DNA from: Vitrella brassicaformis
Lineage: Eukaryota; Sar; Vitrellaceae
Assembly: GCA_001179505.1 (NCBI GenBank)
Contig: CDMY01000850.1
Location: forward strand, 78,341 to 142,340
Length of the DNA: 64,000 bases
Reading direction: 5' to 3'
Shown: piece after piece, positions 43,632 through 55,998 of the stretch
Layout: each line of letters starts with the position of its first letter
Numbering within the stretch: position 1 is the first letter of the stretch
Notes under the pieces: generated by a model
The model's database searches: none
Seen by the model: the letters and a program-made list of their open reading frames with translations, nothing else
Told to the model about the DNA's origin: nothing
Position numbers and translations under genes: made by a program

Positions 43632-45064
43632 ATGGGGAATCAGGTGATCGTCAGCAGCAGCCAGGCTGTCTCGCCAGCAATTGGCAACGAGCAAATCGAT
43701 TTCATCCACAGCCTGGGCCGGGATGCGCTTCACACCCTCGAGGACACCGGCAGCATCAGATCCTCGGCCCTTTTCCTCGCACAGATAGACTTCTCACCCG
43801 CCGTCCTCCGGAGTCGCCTGGGGCGCTCACTCGCAGCAAAGGGGCTGGAGGGTGTGATCCAATTCGACCAACAGCTGGACGCGAAGCTGCTGCTGAAGGC
43901 CATCTGGCTGGTGGACACGCAGCGGTGGACGGAAGTGGCCAATGCGCTGAAGTTGGCGGCGCAGGGGGGCTTCTGCCAGCTGCCCATCACACTCGCTGTG
44001 GCGGACCTGGAGCGTCACAATAGCAAACAGGTGGGCAGATGAGCGAGGGGCGGGGGGGNNNNNNNNNNNNNNNNNNNNNNNNNNNNNNNNNNNNNNNNNN
44101 NNNNNNNNNNNNNNNNNNNNNNNNNNNNNNNNNNNNNNNNNNNNNNNNNNNNNNNNNNNNNNNNNNNNNNNNNNNNNNNNNNNNNNNNNNNNNNNNNNNN
44201 NNNNNNNNNNNNNNNNNNNNNNNNNNNNNNNNNNNNNNNNNNNNNNNNNNNNNNNNNNNNNNNNNNNNNNNNNNNNNNNNNNNNNNNNNNNNNNNNNNNN
44301 NNNNNNNNNNNNNNNNNNNNNNNNNNNNNNNNNNNNNNNNNNNNNNNNNNNNNNNNNNCCCCCCCGCCCACCCATACCACCCACACGCCATCGACGACAA
44401 CCCGCCCGTCAGATCCACAATCCTCCGGCAGGGGGGCAGCTGGACGGCCGATGGTGAGGTGCTCACTAATGCCTCGGCATCGGCGTTCATCATGAGGACC
44501 ATTACCACGGTCCCTCCACTGGCCAATTGGGGCAGGACTCCTCACGTTGCCGTGACCCGGTACGCAGGACACACCACACACATCCATCCATTTCTCCATC
44601 CATCAGGGCCTCTTCCCTCTGTTATGTGCTGGTCTCCTCAGGCGTGCTCACGGCGGAGTGCTGGACGGCCTCCTCAACCACTCGCCCCACCAGCCCCCCA
44701 ACCGATGCACCGCCGTCATGGCGGCCAGGTTGGACAGCATGGATCCCCTGTAGAGATTCGGACTGTGCTGCTGACGCCATTCAACGGCCCATTTGTCGCA
44801 TTGATCGATCTCGGCACCTTCGCCAACACGAACGCGGGTGAGGGAGGGGTCAGAGATCCTCTGTGTTGATTGAGCCATTCTTTGACGTGTGCTGTTTCGC
44901 TGCATGCAGTGGCTGTGTCCGTTAGCACCACCGAGCCGCCAGTGGGTGATGCATCGGATGCCTTCATGGATCGCCGGCCCGCCACCGCCCCTCTCATACG
45001 CGGCGTGTTGGAGCAGCCCATCGCAGATGTGCTCATCTATCAGGAAGAGGCACCTTACCAATGA
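43632..45064 (+). CDS. Member of an unknown two-copy family; interrupted by an assembly gap and one frameshift
   Basis: ATG 43632 opens MGNQVIVSSSQ, then IDFIHSLGRDALHT, IDFSPAVLRSRLGRSL, LLLKAIWLVDTQRW, LPITLAVAD and a donor after 44032 (AGCAAACAG|GTGGGC). The 300 N at 44059-44358 cover the rest of that intron and the start of the next exon. After it come LTNASASAFIMR, a donor at CG|GTACGC, then a block ending LLTPFNGPFVALIDLG and a last exon with PPVGDASDAF, stop 45062-45064. Against the copy at 9723-11604 one base is missing in the C run at 44745-44748, which puts a stop at 44751-44753. Either the gene is newly broken or the run is mis-called. The family looks lineage-specific; I see no known domain. 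Confidence 0.6.
44059..44358. other. Assembly gap of 300 N between a G run and a C run
   Basis: Begins after GGGGGGG and ends before CCCCCC. The paralogue on the minus strand (about 11106 down to 10862) shows what should lie here: an intron with (TCTG)n and roughly the first 130 bases of an exon. Confidence 0.95.
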
Positions 45065-45418
45065 AGGCTGGTAAGGCGAGCTGTGCGGTGGAAATGGAGT
45101 AGTGAATGGGGGCTGGGACCAATGAACGATATGGGCGTGTGCAGTGTTGCCGATACTGACGGATGGATGGATGTCAAGGGACACTTCATATGTATGGACA
45201 ATACAAATCAACCATGGCATGGTGGTTGACACACACAACTAGCACTTGACACACACATGAGAGAAATGGATGGATGGATCCTCACTTGACATGAAATGGT
45301 CCGTCAGTCAGAGGAAGCGTCCCTCGATGCACCACTTACACACACAGACATCCACTGTACAAGCATCCATCCGTCGACAGCATAATCATGGCACCAAAAA
45401 CACCACAGACAGCATCAC
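45065..45418. other. Short convergent intergenic region
   Basis: About 350 bases with (GATG)n near 45159-45172 and CA-rich tracts. No gene seen. Confidence 0.6.
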
Positions 45419-48264
45419 TCACACGAGTGGCAGCCTGGTCAGCATGCCCTTGCCCCCCACCGGCCGACGGCGGGTGCCAACCGTGGTTGTCGTCGTGGTC
45501 AGGTCGCTCGGCTGGGGCTTGATCTCATAGGGGTACGCCAACGGGGCGTGGCTGAGCAGCGCACCGAGGCGGGAGATGCCCTGACAAGACAAAACAACAC
45601 ACACGATGGTCATCGGTGTCTGCCTGCGTGTGTGTTGTGTTGTCGGACCGACTCACCTGGCGCAGCCAGTTGTGCGTTTGTCTGAGAGAGGACCGGTATT
45701 GCACGGTGAAGAGCTCGTCGCAGTGGCGGAGAAAGCGGTAGAGCGTCTGGCGACCCTCCTCCAACCGAGAGGCAAAGGCGAGAATCTCAACGCTCCCTGA
45801 CGACAGACAGACGAGTAGATGATACACACAAGAATGGGTCGACCATTGTATTGTGGGTTCTCGCGTACAAGTGAAGGTCATCTTGTGCAGGACGGTGACG
45901 AGGAGGCTGCACTGGTATGGCCGGCCCTGGTAAGCCAGCTTCACAATCAGCTTCTCCATCAAACGACACACGCACCGGGGACCGAGCCGCTCACCCTACA
46001 CAGACACACACACACACACACATACAGAGGCCACATCCACCCACAACGGTATCTCTCTCTCCCCTCCCATGCTCACTCACATGTGAGTCGAGATATTTGA
46101 GCACGGTGTGTGACATCTTCAGCGGCGCACACGCGATATAAGCCATCAGCTCCACCACATGCTGCTGGCCCTCGGGGAACCGCCTCTGCTGCAGCGGCCG
46201 GGGGCTAAGCGACGAGGGCCCGTCGAACCGCTTGGGTGAGGGCGAGGGCGAGCCGGGTGGCGATGGGGGGCTGGCAAAGGGGTCCGGCTGGGCCTTGAGG
46301 TTGTCCTCGATGATGTCCCTCAGGAGCTGGAACACGATGGGCGCGTGGGAGGGGTGGATGTCGCAGATGTCCTGCACGCAGACACACAGAGGGAGAGAGA
46401 GGTGGTGCCGGTCCGGTACGGTGTGGAAGTACAGTAGTTGTTGGTCCACCGGGGGGGCGGGCCGGGCTTACGGCGAGGAGCAGAGGGATGGTGGCGATGC
46501 GCTCCAGGGCCAGCAGGGGGTCGACATGGCCGTCAGAGGACTCCTCTGTCATGGCTATCTGACGCACGTAGCGAATGCACGCCTGCAGACGATGAGCACA
46601 GACATCCAGCCATGCCATGCAGTGCAGTGCAGTGCAGTGCTGGTCCGCTCGGTGTGGCGGCCTCACTCACCAGTGCGGCGAGCGGCGTCTGTATGGTCTT
46701 GCGCAGCAGCGCGACTTTGCAGTTCTTGCGCAGGTCGTCAGCCCAGATGATGTCACACACCTGCACACACCGACACCGACACACATAGATATGTATGTCA
46801 TCCGGTGCACCACCGTGTTTGTTTCTTTTGCTCATGTCCTCCAATCATCTCACATGTCTGTCACCTGGTTTAGCTCCTGCCTGCACCGCGCCCTCAGTGC
46901 GTCGAGCTGCCGCCTCAGCCGCCTCAGCGCCTTGGCCTCCTGCCGCTCCCTCTTGAGCGTCTTGACCTTCTGCAGCAGCTCACCGCGGTCGCGCGTCACG
47001 TCAAACTCGCCCCCAGGGAGGGGCAACACGTAGTAGCCCTTCCCTTTGCCCTTGCCCTTCCCCAAACCACCCATCATCCCCAAGCCCATGCCGCCCATGT
47101 CCATATTATCCGGGGCAGGCCATATGGGGGGCGGGAGAGCAGCAACGGCACCAGCAGCAGACGGCTGGTTCTCATCAGGGATACCTGCTGCTGCTGGTGC
47201 TGCTGGCGGCGGGCTGCCCCCTCGCATCATCCTCATCCTGGACGAGTCGTCCTCGGCCGACCACGAGCTGCGCGGCCGCCCCCCCTCCTCCGACGAGGGC
47301 ACGTTGTCATGCAGCATGAGCGAGGGGCGGAAGGACGACGGACTCTCCTCGCTGGTTGGCTCCTCGCGCTCGCCGTAAGAGTTTCGGTTGTCCTGCGAGT
47401 CGCCCTCGTCCATCGAATCTGACACATCTCCTCCTGCGTGTCGGGGGCGCTTGAGCGGCGGCCCGCCCCCCAGGTGGTCGTCGTCATCTTCTTCTTCGCT
47501 GTCTGATCGAGCTCTGCGTGGCGGGAGGGGGGGCGGGAGGGGCTCGTTGCTGTTAGACGACTCATCCGATGGGGTGAATGGGGGACACTCATTGTGGTCG
47601 ACTGAGGCCATCGACATGGGCTGCGGGCCGCTCGCGGCATCGTCGCCCTCGTTGCCCTGCCCCTCTCCAGCGTCACCATCTCCCTCTTGGTGGTCTTCTG
47701 AGTCGTTGTCGGTGTCGGAATCGTTCTTGAGCTGGACGAAAAGCTGGTACAGCTCGCTGACGGAGTAGTCGTCGAGCTCATCGTCCTCCTCGATGTCGAA
47801 GTACTCACACAGCGCCTGGTAGCACTGCTTCTCGGCACTTATCACATCCTGATGTGATGATGTGGCGGCAGACACACATCACATGGGTCTCTCTCTCTCT
47901 CTCTCTGCGTGTGTGTGTGTGTGTGTGCGTGGATTGTGTGTCGCACGTACGTCGTATTCGCCGACTTGTTCGTTGTGGGTGAAGCTGTCGTCCTTGCGCT
48001 CCTGCAGGGAGCGGTGCTCCACAAACGCGTTGCGAAGATCGACCTCATCCCACACACACAGCTCCACCAGGAAGTCTATCAGAGACGCCTGTGAATGAAT
48101 GAGAAAGGAGGAAGAGGGCAGAACGCACCGATATATGAGAGGATGCTCAGGTGGGTGACACACTGCATGGCTTGACATAGCAGCTTACGCGGACGGTGTT
48201 GTCGAGCGCCTTCTTGGGGTATGTGAGCATGTCCAGGACCATGTCGATCACCCATGGGCCTCTG

Positions 48265-48298
<34 letters not shown>

Positions 48299-49275
48299 CG
48301 CACACACGCACACACGCACACACAGGGAACGAGCAGTGAGAGGACGGGTGTGAGCTGGAATGGATGGCTCAACTCAAATCAGCTTACCTGAGTAGGTCCT
48401 CTAGTCGCACATCGGCCTTGAGAGAGGGGTTCCCCACACCCAGTGGGGCAGGGCCACCTGCACGCAGACAGAGGTGCCGGTGGCATGACTCACGTACCTC
48501 AGTCTTATCTGCCCCCTTCCCTTCTGTGCCGGCCCGCCTCAGCCCACTTACTGTCTTTGCTGACGCCCGAGAAGCTCTCCTCCCAGGCCGACTCCCTGCC
48601 CTCCCCCTCGGCCCCCTTAGCCGCACTCTCCCCCGCACTCCCCGCACCACCCACCACCGACCCAGCAGCGGGCGTCTCCCACGCCCAAGGGTCCAAAGCC
48701 GCTCCCGTGTGGGCGTCATCGAGTGCTGCCAGTCTCATGGGTGGGGGCGGCGAGCTGGGCGGGCTGGGGAGAGGGAAGGGGAGGTTTGCCGCGTCGGCGC
48801 CGAGAGGGAGGGAGTCGTCTTGTGTCGGTGTCTGGTGCTGCTGATGGTGGTGGGTGGGGGAGGGTGTGGGCCATGTGATTGCGAGGGGGAGGGGGAGAGG
48901 GGAGGCTGACTGCGGGTGAGTCTTGTTGCGGTGTCGGGAGAAGAGGCCCGACAGATGTGATATGTCGTCGGCAGTAAGGGGGCCGCCGGTGCGGTCTGCA
49001 CAGACAGAGAGGGAGAGAGAGAGGTCCCGGTGCGGTCAGTGTACTCTGCGTTTGGCGACAGGGTGTGGTGTGTGCTTACATGACTGTTGCATGAAGACGC
49101 TCTGCACGGCGTTGAACAGCTCAACATCCCTGACACACACACACACACACACGAGACGGAGAAGCATTCAATAATTGCTGGGTGGCCCGGGTGCGTCTGA
49201 CTTGCTGTGCAGGTCAGTAAACCGCAGGCACAGCCGACCCACAGACTTCTTGGCCTCGCCACGCAGCTGCACACA

Positions 49276-49311
<36 letters not shown>

Positions 49312-50934
49312 CCGCCCAATGGACGAACACAATGTGTTCTGTTCGTCCCTCAGGGGAGCCCAGCGCCCCTCACCCTGCCCACCCTGTCGATGAGTGCGTG
49401 TCTGAGTCTGAAAATCTTGTGCTGGTCCCTGGGGGGCCGGATGCGCTGCAGCACGAACAGCAGGGCCTGCGCGACGATGAAGGTGTACTCGCCCGTGCAG
49501 GCCATGCAGTACACTGACTGCAGCAGCTCCTCCTCGGCGGCCAAATCCTGCAGGACACACATTACATTAGTTACACACAGCACAAGGGTAGGGTGCCCAG
49601 GGTGCCCATCTTGGCTCGTGTGTCGGCCGGCGAATGAATAAATGGGTCATGGTGGAGTGGACTCGACTCACCGCAGCGATGTAGCTGGCGACGGTGTGGC
49701 AGAATGTGGTCAGGTACACGCGGAAGTTGGCCATCTCAGCCCCGGTCTGACGACACACACACACACACGCACAGCCGTCCATCCATCCATCCATCATGTC
49801 ATCTGTCTGTCTTGCGCACCTTGACGATCTCTTCGACCGTCTCAGCGGGCGATACGGCGTGTGCAATGCCGCTGACGATGGAGTGGAGCACCACTGAGTC
49901 GTTGTCGCGGGTCAGCGCGTAGACACTCTCGCGCCAAATCTTGTGCTTGCACAGCTGCACGGCGATCTTCTGCCACTTCTCCTGGTGCTCAGGGGTGGGG
50001 TGCTCGAAGTCGAAGAACTGCGCGTCTGAACCAACCAACCAACAAAGATACACACACACACACACACACACACAGTTACACTGAGCATACACACATGCGA
50101 GCCCGCACAAGACCGGTCTCTCACCTAGTGCAGCAGCATCGAAATGGTCTTTGAGGAGCTTCTGGTACTGCTCCTGCAGCTGCAGACGCGACAGCGACAC
50201 GGCATGAGAGAATCAGATCAGCCTCCATGAGTGCAGTGCGCGGCGGGCGTGTGTGCATCCCTCGCGCCGCGCCCGCCCTACCAGTCGTTCTGCGTTTCGC
50301 GTCTCGCCGGGCAGCCCGGCCACCCACTGTGCGAGCTGCCGGGCGCGGGAGGGATAGCCCACCAGATTGTCACACAGACAGTCCTTCACCTCCTGGCCCC
50401 ATCAACACACACAGAGGACAATAGAATGCAGATGAAAGCACTAGGTGCGTGTCTGTCAGGGTCCCTCCCTCCCTCCTACTGACCTGCAGTGTGCCTCCCG
50501 CCGCGATGAACCTCCGTATGTGTGTGCCGATGTTGACATCTAGAGCGGCGTCGGGGCGCTCCAGCCGGCGCTTCAGGTCCTCCCTACTGCCGCCGTCCCT
50601 ACCGTCAGCTGTGCTGCTCACAGAGGGGTGCTGCCGCTCCTTCCGCTTCGCTGATGGACACACACAATGCAAATCAAATGGGTGGATTGCCCTCATGTGA
50701 GCAAGGAGTGAGTGACGCCACGCCGGCAGCATCGTGCGCCCGATGCGGCCTGCCTATCTCTCGCGTCGGTTGGCCTCGTCTTATCATATATCATACATCC
50801 GGCGATGAGTGTGATGTGTGTGTGTCCCCTCCCTCCTCACCTTCGTTCATGAATCTTGCCGCTGCGGCACTTCGGTCGGTTGCCTTGATCAGCTCCCAGT
50901 ACCACAGGAGCTTCAAGGTGCCCGCCCCGGCCAT
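45419..50934 (-). CDS. NELF-C/D (TH1 family)-like protein with a long acidic insert, about 1,200 aa
   Basis: NELF-C/D is part of the negative elongation factor that holds RNA polymerase II near promoters in animals. The start is at 50934 (MAGAGTLKLLWYWELIKA), the stop at 45419, with about 20 exons between. Helical blocks follow the TH1 order: NIGTHIRRFIAAGGTLQ, then ARQLAQWVAGLPG, LQEQYQKLLKDHFDAAALG, HKIWRESVYALTRDNDSVVL, YTFIVAQALLFVLQRI, VIDMVLDMLTYP, ICDIHPSHAPIVFQLLRDII, VVELMAYIACAPLKMSHTVL. These resemble the human sequence loosely, so the match is by pattern. A Pro/Ser-rich segment (about 48560-49000) and an insert of about 300 residues encoded at 46865-47850 (acidic clusters, poly-Pro, GKGKGKGKG) have no counterpart in animal NELF-C/D. 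Alternative: another helical-repeat nuclear protein. Confidence 0.62.
48258..48323. repeat. (CA)n passing into (CGCACACA)n microsatellite
   Basis: About 66 bases of pure CA dinucleotides followed by CGCACACA-type units, inside an intron of the NELF-like gene just upstream of its acceptor in minus sense. Confidence 0.9.
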
Positions 50935-51249
50935 TCTGAGTGCAAGTCCTCAATGAATCACTTCAACGCTCAACGAGTCGTCTGGTAGCAGGCTCCCACT
51001 CAATCCATCCGCCTCCTCGAGATTTTCCCACATCGGAGAGAGAGCGGTTTCATGGAGCACCCTAGGCGGCTTATGCGAGCTTGAAGCTCGTGAGGTTTTT
51101 CGTGCTGATGATTCGATGCCCATGAGGCCGCCACTTGACGTTTCTCCACGGCGTTCTGCGGGTCGGTGATGGCCTCGGCTGAGTGCGGCTGGTAGGAGGG
51201 CGTTGGTTGCATTCATCGCCATTCGGCCACCCGCCTCTGTAGCTTTCCC
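50935..51249. promoter_or_regulatory. Divergent promoter with bipartite element, second occurrence
   Basis: GAGAGAGCGGTTTCA at 51038-51052, then TGCGAGCTTGA at 51074-51084, the same order as in 34928-34967. AGCTTTCC just upstream of the start at 51250 also occurs at 7141-7148. Confidence 0.55.
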
Positions 51250-52790
51250 ATGGCGTCTAAGAGGCGTCTGGATCTCCCGGACGGTCCGCAGCCTGCCTCG
51301 CGCTTTCGCTATGCAGGGCCCAACGACCCGTTGGCGCCGCCATGCAGCGCTGACTTCACGTGAGATGGATGCATGGCAGGCAGCGAGGGAGAGGTCACGG
51401 CGTTGGTGGTGGTGGTGGTGGGTTGGGATGGCTCTCTTGTGTTGGTCTCTTTCAGGTATGCGTTCGACTTAGCCATCGCTAACGTGCTGTGCAAGGTGAA
51501 ACCTGGCGATGACATTGAAGTCAAGGTACGTGTGGGAGGGGCCACGCGATGATGCTCGATGCTCCTCTTTCCCTCATCCATCCATCCATCCATCCGATGT
51601 GTGTGCCTTCCCTCACCCCCCCAGTGGTACATTGCCAAGGACGGTGAGAACGAAACCCAGCAGTCGGCGTCGACCGCTGCCCCGTCGGCCTCCCCTCCCG
51701 CCCCGGCCCCTATGCACGACGGGTCATCAGAGGAGTCGAGCACGGCCGCAGCGACCACCACCAACGTGTCGCCCACTGAGAGCAAGGCGGAGGGCGGCAC
51801 TGATGACAAGGAGGGGGGAGACAATAGGGACGAGGAAGAGGGTGAGAGAGAGAAAGGAAATCGACTCACATAGGGGGTGGGTCGATGGATGGATGGATGG
51901 ATGCCATTCATGGGCCTGTGTGTGTGTGTGTGTGTGTGTGTGTCAGAGGAGGCGGGGCAGCCGGTATGGTTTCGTGCGACGGTAGAGGGCCCGGATGGGG
52001 AGAAGAGGGACCCTAGCGGCAGGCGACTCTGGAAGGTAGGTACCCACACCTACACCTACACACACAGACCATCCATCTATCCATCCATCCATCCATCCAT
52101 TCTGTCACACACATCCCACAGCTTTGCTACGCCCCTCTAGTGGAGTTCAGCGGCGAGACGGCCTCGGTGTCGTTCATCACTCGCCACCTGCTGTTCGACC
52201 CCCGCCACTCGGGTCTGTTGTCGTGGCGGCGTGAGGGCGAGGACTATGAGGACGAGGAGGAGGAGCACGAGCTGTCCGAGCAGGACTCGACGCTGGAGTT
52301 CATCGAGGGGCTCAAGGCACAGGAGGCCTGCCAGCTGATCAACCCGGAGGAAATGGCGGTCAGGCAGCCACAGAGAGAGAGAGGCGCAACCGAGACAGGA
52401 AGGGAATGGTCGATGAATCGCTGATGGTCGATGGGTGTGGTCCGATGGTGTGTGCAGGGTTCTGTGTTGGAGGGGGACTTGGGCGACCAGCTCCGCGGCC
52501 TCCCAATGACGCAGCAGATCCAGGTCGTCGACCACATCAAGTCCATCACCAAACGGTTCAAGGTGACTATATTGCGCTCCCCACCACCTGGACGGCTGTC
52601 TTGTTGCATCCATCCATCCAGCCAGCCATCCAGCCATGCATCTGTCCACCTGTGTGTGTGTCAGGAGCGGTTGCGTGATTTGGTAGCTACCAAGGGCGCC
52701 GAGTACGTGTTGACGGCGGGCGATGTGCAGAGTCTGGAGAGGGAGTTGCGGGAGGCCAGGCAGCGGCTGCGACAGGGGAACCAGTCCTAA
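51250..52790 (+). CDS. Acidic protein of unknown function, 317 aa
   Basis: Seven exons, 51250-51359, 51456-51525, 51625-51841, 51947-52035, 52122-52358, 52458-52562 and 52665-52790, sum to 318 codons with the stop, all in phase. The N-terminus is basic (MASKRRLDLPDG), followed by YAFDLAIANVLCKVKPGDDI. A Ser/Thr/Ala/Glu-rich disordered stretch comes next. A compact segment (GQPVWFRATVEGPDGEKRDP through YAPLVEFSGETASVSFITRH) alternates strands and could be a Tudor- or SH3-like barrel, which would read methylated histones; this is a guess from strand pattern. The C-terminal third is acidic (EDEEEEHELSEQD) and then helical. Paired head to head with the NELF-like gene. Confidence 0.7.
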
Positions 52791-53236
52791 TCGACCATGG
52801 TTGTTTGTTGCTGAACACACCTCCTCCTCTAAAGGCACGACTGACCGTTGTATAACTGCATACCCGTGTTTGTCTGTGTGTGTGGCTGCGCGGCTCGGCC
52901 GGGTGGGGTGGGGTGGCTGACTGTGTGTGTGGAGACAGACAGTGGGGTGGTTGGGTTTTGTTTGTGTGTGGTCCGGTCGGTGTGTGGCTGAGCGGGGTGT
53001 GCGTGTACCATGAATACGTCATGTATGCCTCGTCGCACTGTTGTATTACTATGTGAAGGAGACACGCGGGCTATTGAGGAACCTTTCTCTTCAATTGTTC
53101 TGACGTATAAGAGGCCGCTCGCACACATGCACTCACTACGCACACCCGTCAGCCAGTCTCCCTCCAACAGCTGTACAAGCACGCACACGCTCTCTCTCTC
53201 TGTCAATCAACCATCGATCGACACACACGCATCTGC
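52791..53236. other. Convergent intergenic region, no gene seen
   Basis: About 450 bases, G/T-rich in the first half and CA-rich in the second. No supported gene. Confidence 0.6.
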
Positions 53237-55965
53237 CTACTCAGCCCCCTCCTGCAGCAGCCTGCCCGAAAGGCGGTACGTGTTCTCAAAATGGTGGATG
53301 CTCCGCCACGTAATCTCATACAGCTTCTCTACCTCGCTCTCACACCCACTCAGACACTCCTGGACGAACGCCTCGCTGCCCGCAGACATGTCAGACAGTG
53401 CAGTCAGGTCAAAGACGAGAGGCTTGATGGCACAGATGAGCCTCACGCAGCCCCGCACACACGCATACGACACGAGTGGGTCGTCGGTGCGGATAAGGCT
53501 GATCGCCCGGCCTGCCTTCATGATGAGATGCTCGATCAGGGGGTAGACAAATGAGGGCCCATCGGCAGGCAGCTCACTCAGACACGCACCACAGAATACG
53601 GAAAGGGTCGGCACGCGGGGGGGGAGGAGCGAGACGGCCTCCCCCACCGCCTCCAGGCTACTGCTCTCGATGACCACCTTTTCCAACGAATGGATCGACC
53701 CCAGCAGCACCCCCAGGGTGTGCGGAGGCGGGGGGTCTGCTCGTACTCGTCTCGCTCCTCCTCCCCCACCCCCCGCCCGTCACCCTGGATGCAGCCGACC
53801 TGCAGCTTCAGCTCGGTCAAGTTGGGGAATCGGGTACTCTTGCCCTTGGCGTCTCGGTCGGCCAGCCAGGGGGCCATGGAGGGGATGGCCTGGCATGGCT
53901 TGTTGGCGTAGATGTCGAGCTTGCTCGCCTGAGGAAAGTAGAGGTGGTCACTCCAGTCGTCGTGGAGAGCTAAGGGGCCGCCGCAGTACGACACCTGCCG
54001 ACAATCAATCAGTGGATGGAGGGAGGGAGGGATGGAGGGAGGGAGACAACGACGCTGGCGTGCTGAGTGGGTGTGCAGGTGGGTGGTACCTTGTCGGCTT
54101 TGCTCGCGAGTTGGCCAATGAAGCGCGCGGCCGTGGGGTCTGGAGGCGAAGCGAATGGCATGGCGGTCTTGTCGCTCTCGCACGACAGCCACATCTGGTC
54201 ACACTCCCACTCAATCTGATACGCATAGACACGGCACACCCAGACAGACATAGTCTCACACGTATGTGCAGTGAGTGAGCGAGTGCGGCGTGCTTGATTG
54301 CCTGGCAGTTGCTGGATTGTGCCCACGAGAGGAATGCTGGTATGCTGAACGAGCCGGGCCCTCGAGGGAACGAGTGGATCTGCAGGGAATGAACACGCAA
54401 AGTGGTTCACACCTAGACATAGCACATGTGTCCATCGTACCTGGTCATTGAAGTCGGCTCCAACACCTACAGTCTCAACAGCGAAGCGCAGTTTCTTGGG
54501 CACCCCTGCACACACACACACATCGGAACGCATCGAAACATCTGTGCGTGCCGTGCACCACCCATACCCACCCCAGTGCCCACCTAGCATTGCTGGTGCG
54601 GCCCACTGTGCCGAGAGGGCGTTCTTGACCATCGACAGGGGTGTCAGGGCCTTGCTTAGGTCTGTGGCCCTGATGTTGAGCTTGGGCAGCGATTCGACGG
54701 CGGGGCAGCTCTTGAGAGCGGAGAGAAAATCCTGCTGCTTCTTGTCGATGACCACCCCGAGCGGCTCTGGCATGAAGCCCGCTGGTGTAGCCGACATGTG
54801 GCCGCTGATGTGGATGAGCTTGGGGGATGTCTTGATGATGTGCTGGATCGCCTCGCTGCAGCTGCTGTCGAGGTGAAGGGTCAGCAGGCCGGGGAAAGTC
54901 CAGCGGTGACTCCTGATACACAGCATCGGGCGATATGATGAGTGAGCGGGTAGAGGTGACGGGCCGGGCACTGCTGGAGCTTACTTGAAGTATGATAGCC
55001 AAGTGTCGCTAGTGACGCTGAGGTGCTCCACACTTGTCAGGGCCACACCACGCCCACGGTGAAACAGCTCCCTGATGTGCCTTTGTTCGTTCGTTAACGG
55101 ACACCTGCCGATGCCCCTCACTCGCCGCTCGTTTGGGGTGCCTCCGACGTCTACTGGCGTGAGTGTGCTGCTGTTGGCCGCCAAGATCGACGCAGCGAGT
55201 TCCAGCGACGACTCCTGGAAGACAGCCACGATCGTGGCTGCCTTGACACTCGTCTACACGCGCACATACGGAGAGAGGATGTGTCAGAACCGCTGCAGCC
55301 GACACACCACGTCATACTCACCAGCCGTTGCTTGAGTAGCGTCTGTTGCTGCGGTGTGTATGCGTCGTCGCTGGAGATGGTGAAGTGCTGCAATATGCCG
55401 GTCTTCTTGCTCATGACCTGAGTGCGGAGATCCCTACTGACGCGGCACAGCCGGGCGGCCTCCTTGGTGCTGAAGAAGGCCGCGATGCCCTGGACGAAGA
55501 GGCCGGCGGGCAGCCCGTCCAGTGAGGCGCGGCAACGAACCTGACGACAACAGATGGGGTCCACACACAATGCTCTGTGGAGAGAATGTGGTGTGTTTGT
55601 TTGGTCACCCACCGACCTGGCTATGCATCGTCTGGTTGGTCAGTGATGTCTTGGCGACGTCTGCCGCCTCGAGGAAGCCAACCAGCACGCCGCTCACAAC
55701 ACTCTGCGGCAGCCCGTCCAAACAAGGCTGGCCGTATGGCTGCACAAACGAAAGCAAGAACAGGCAGGACACATCAATGGGTGGAGGGATGCAGTTGCGT
55801 GTGACGAGGTATTCGCACCTGTGCGGGTGGTTTCCATCCGACGGCTATGGGTCGTAGTGGCTTGATGGCGGCGTCTAGGACCTCACTGGCGCTCGACACC
55901 ATACCCACGGCAGACGACAACATGGCTACCAACTCACTCCCACCAGGTAGCTACACACACAAATA

Positions 55966-55998
<33 letters not shown>

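Noticed and set aside
48258-48323. Possible CRISPR-like array from regular repeats
   Set aside because: A pure CA/CGCACA microsatellite with no unique spacers; the same holds for the (TGTC)n, (CATC)n and (GGCA)n tracts.
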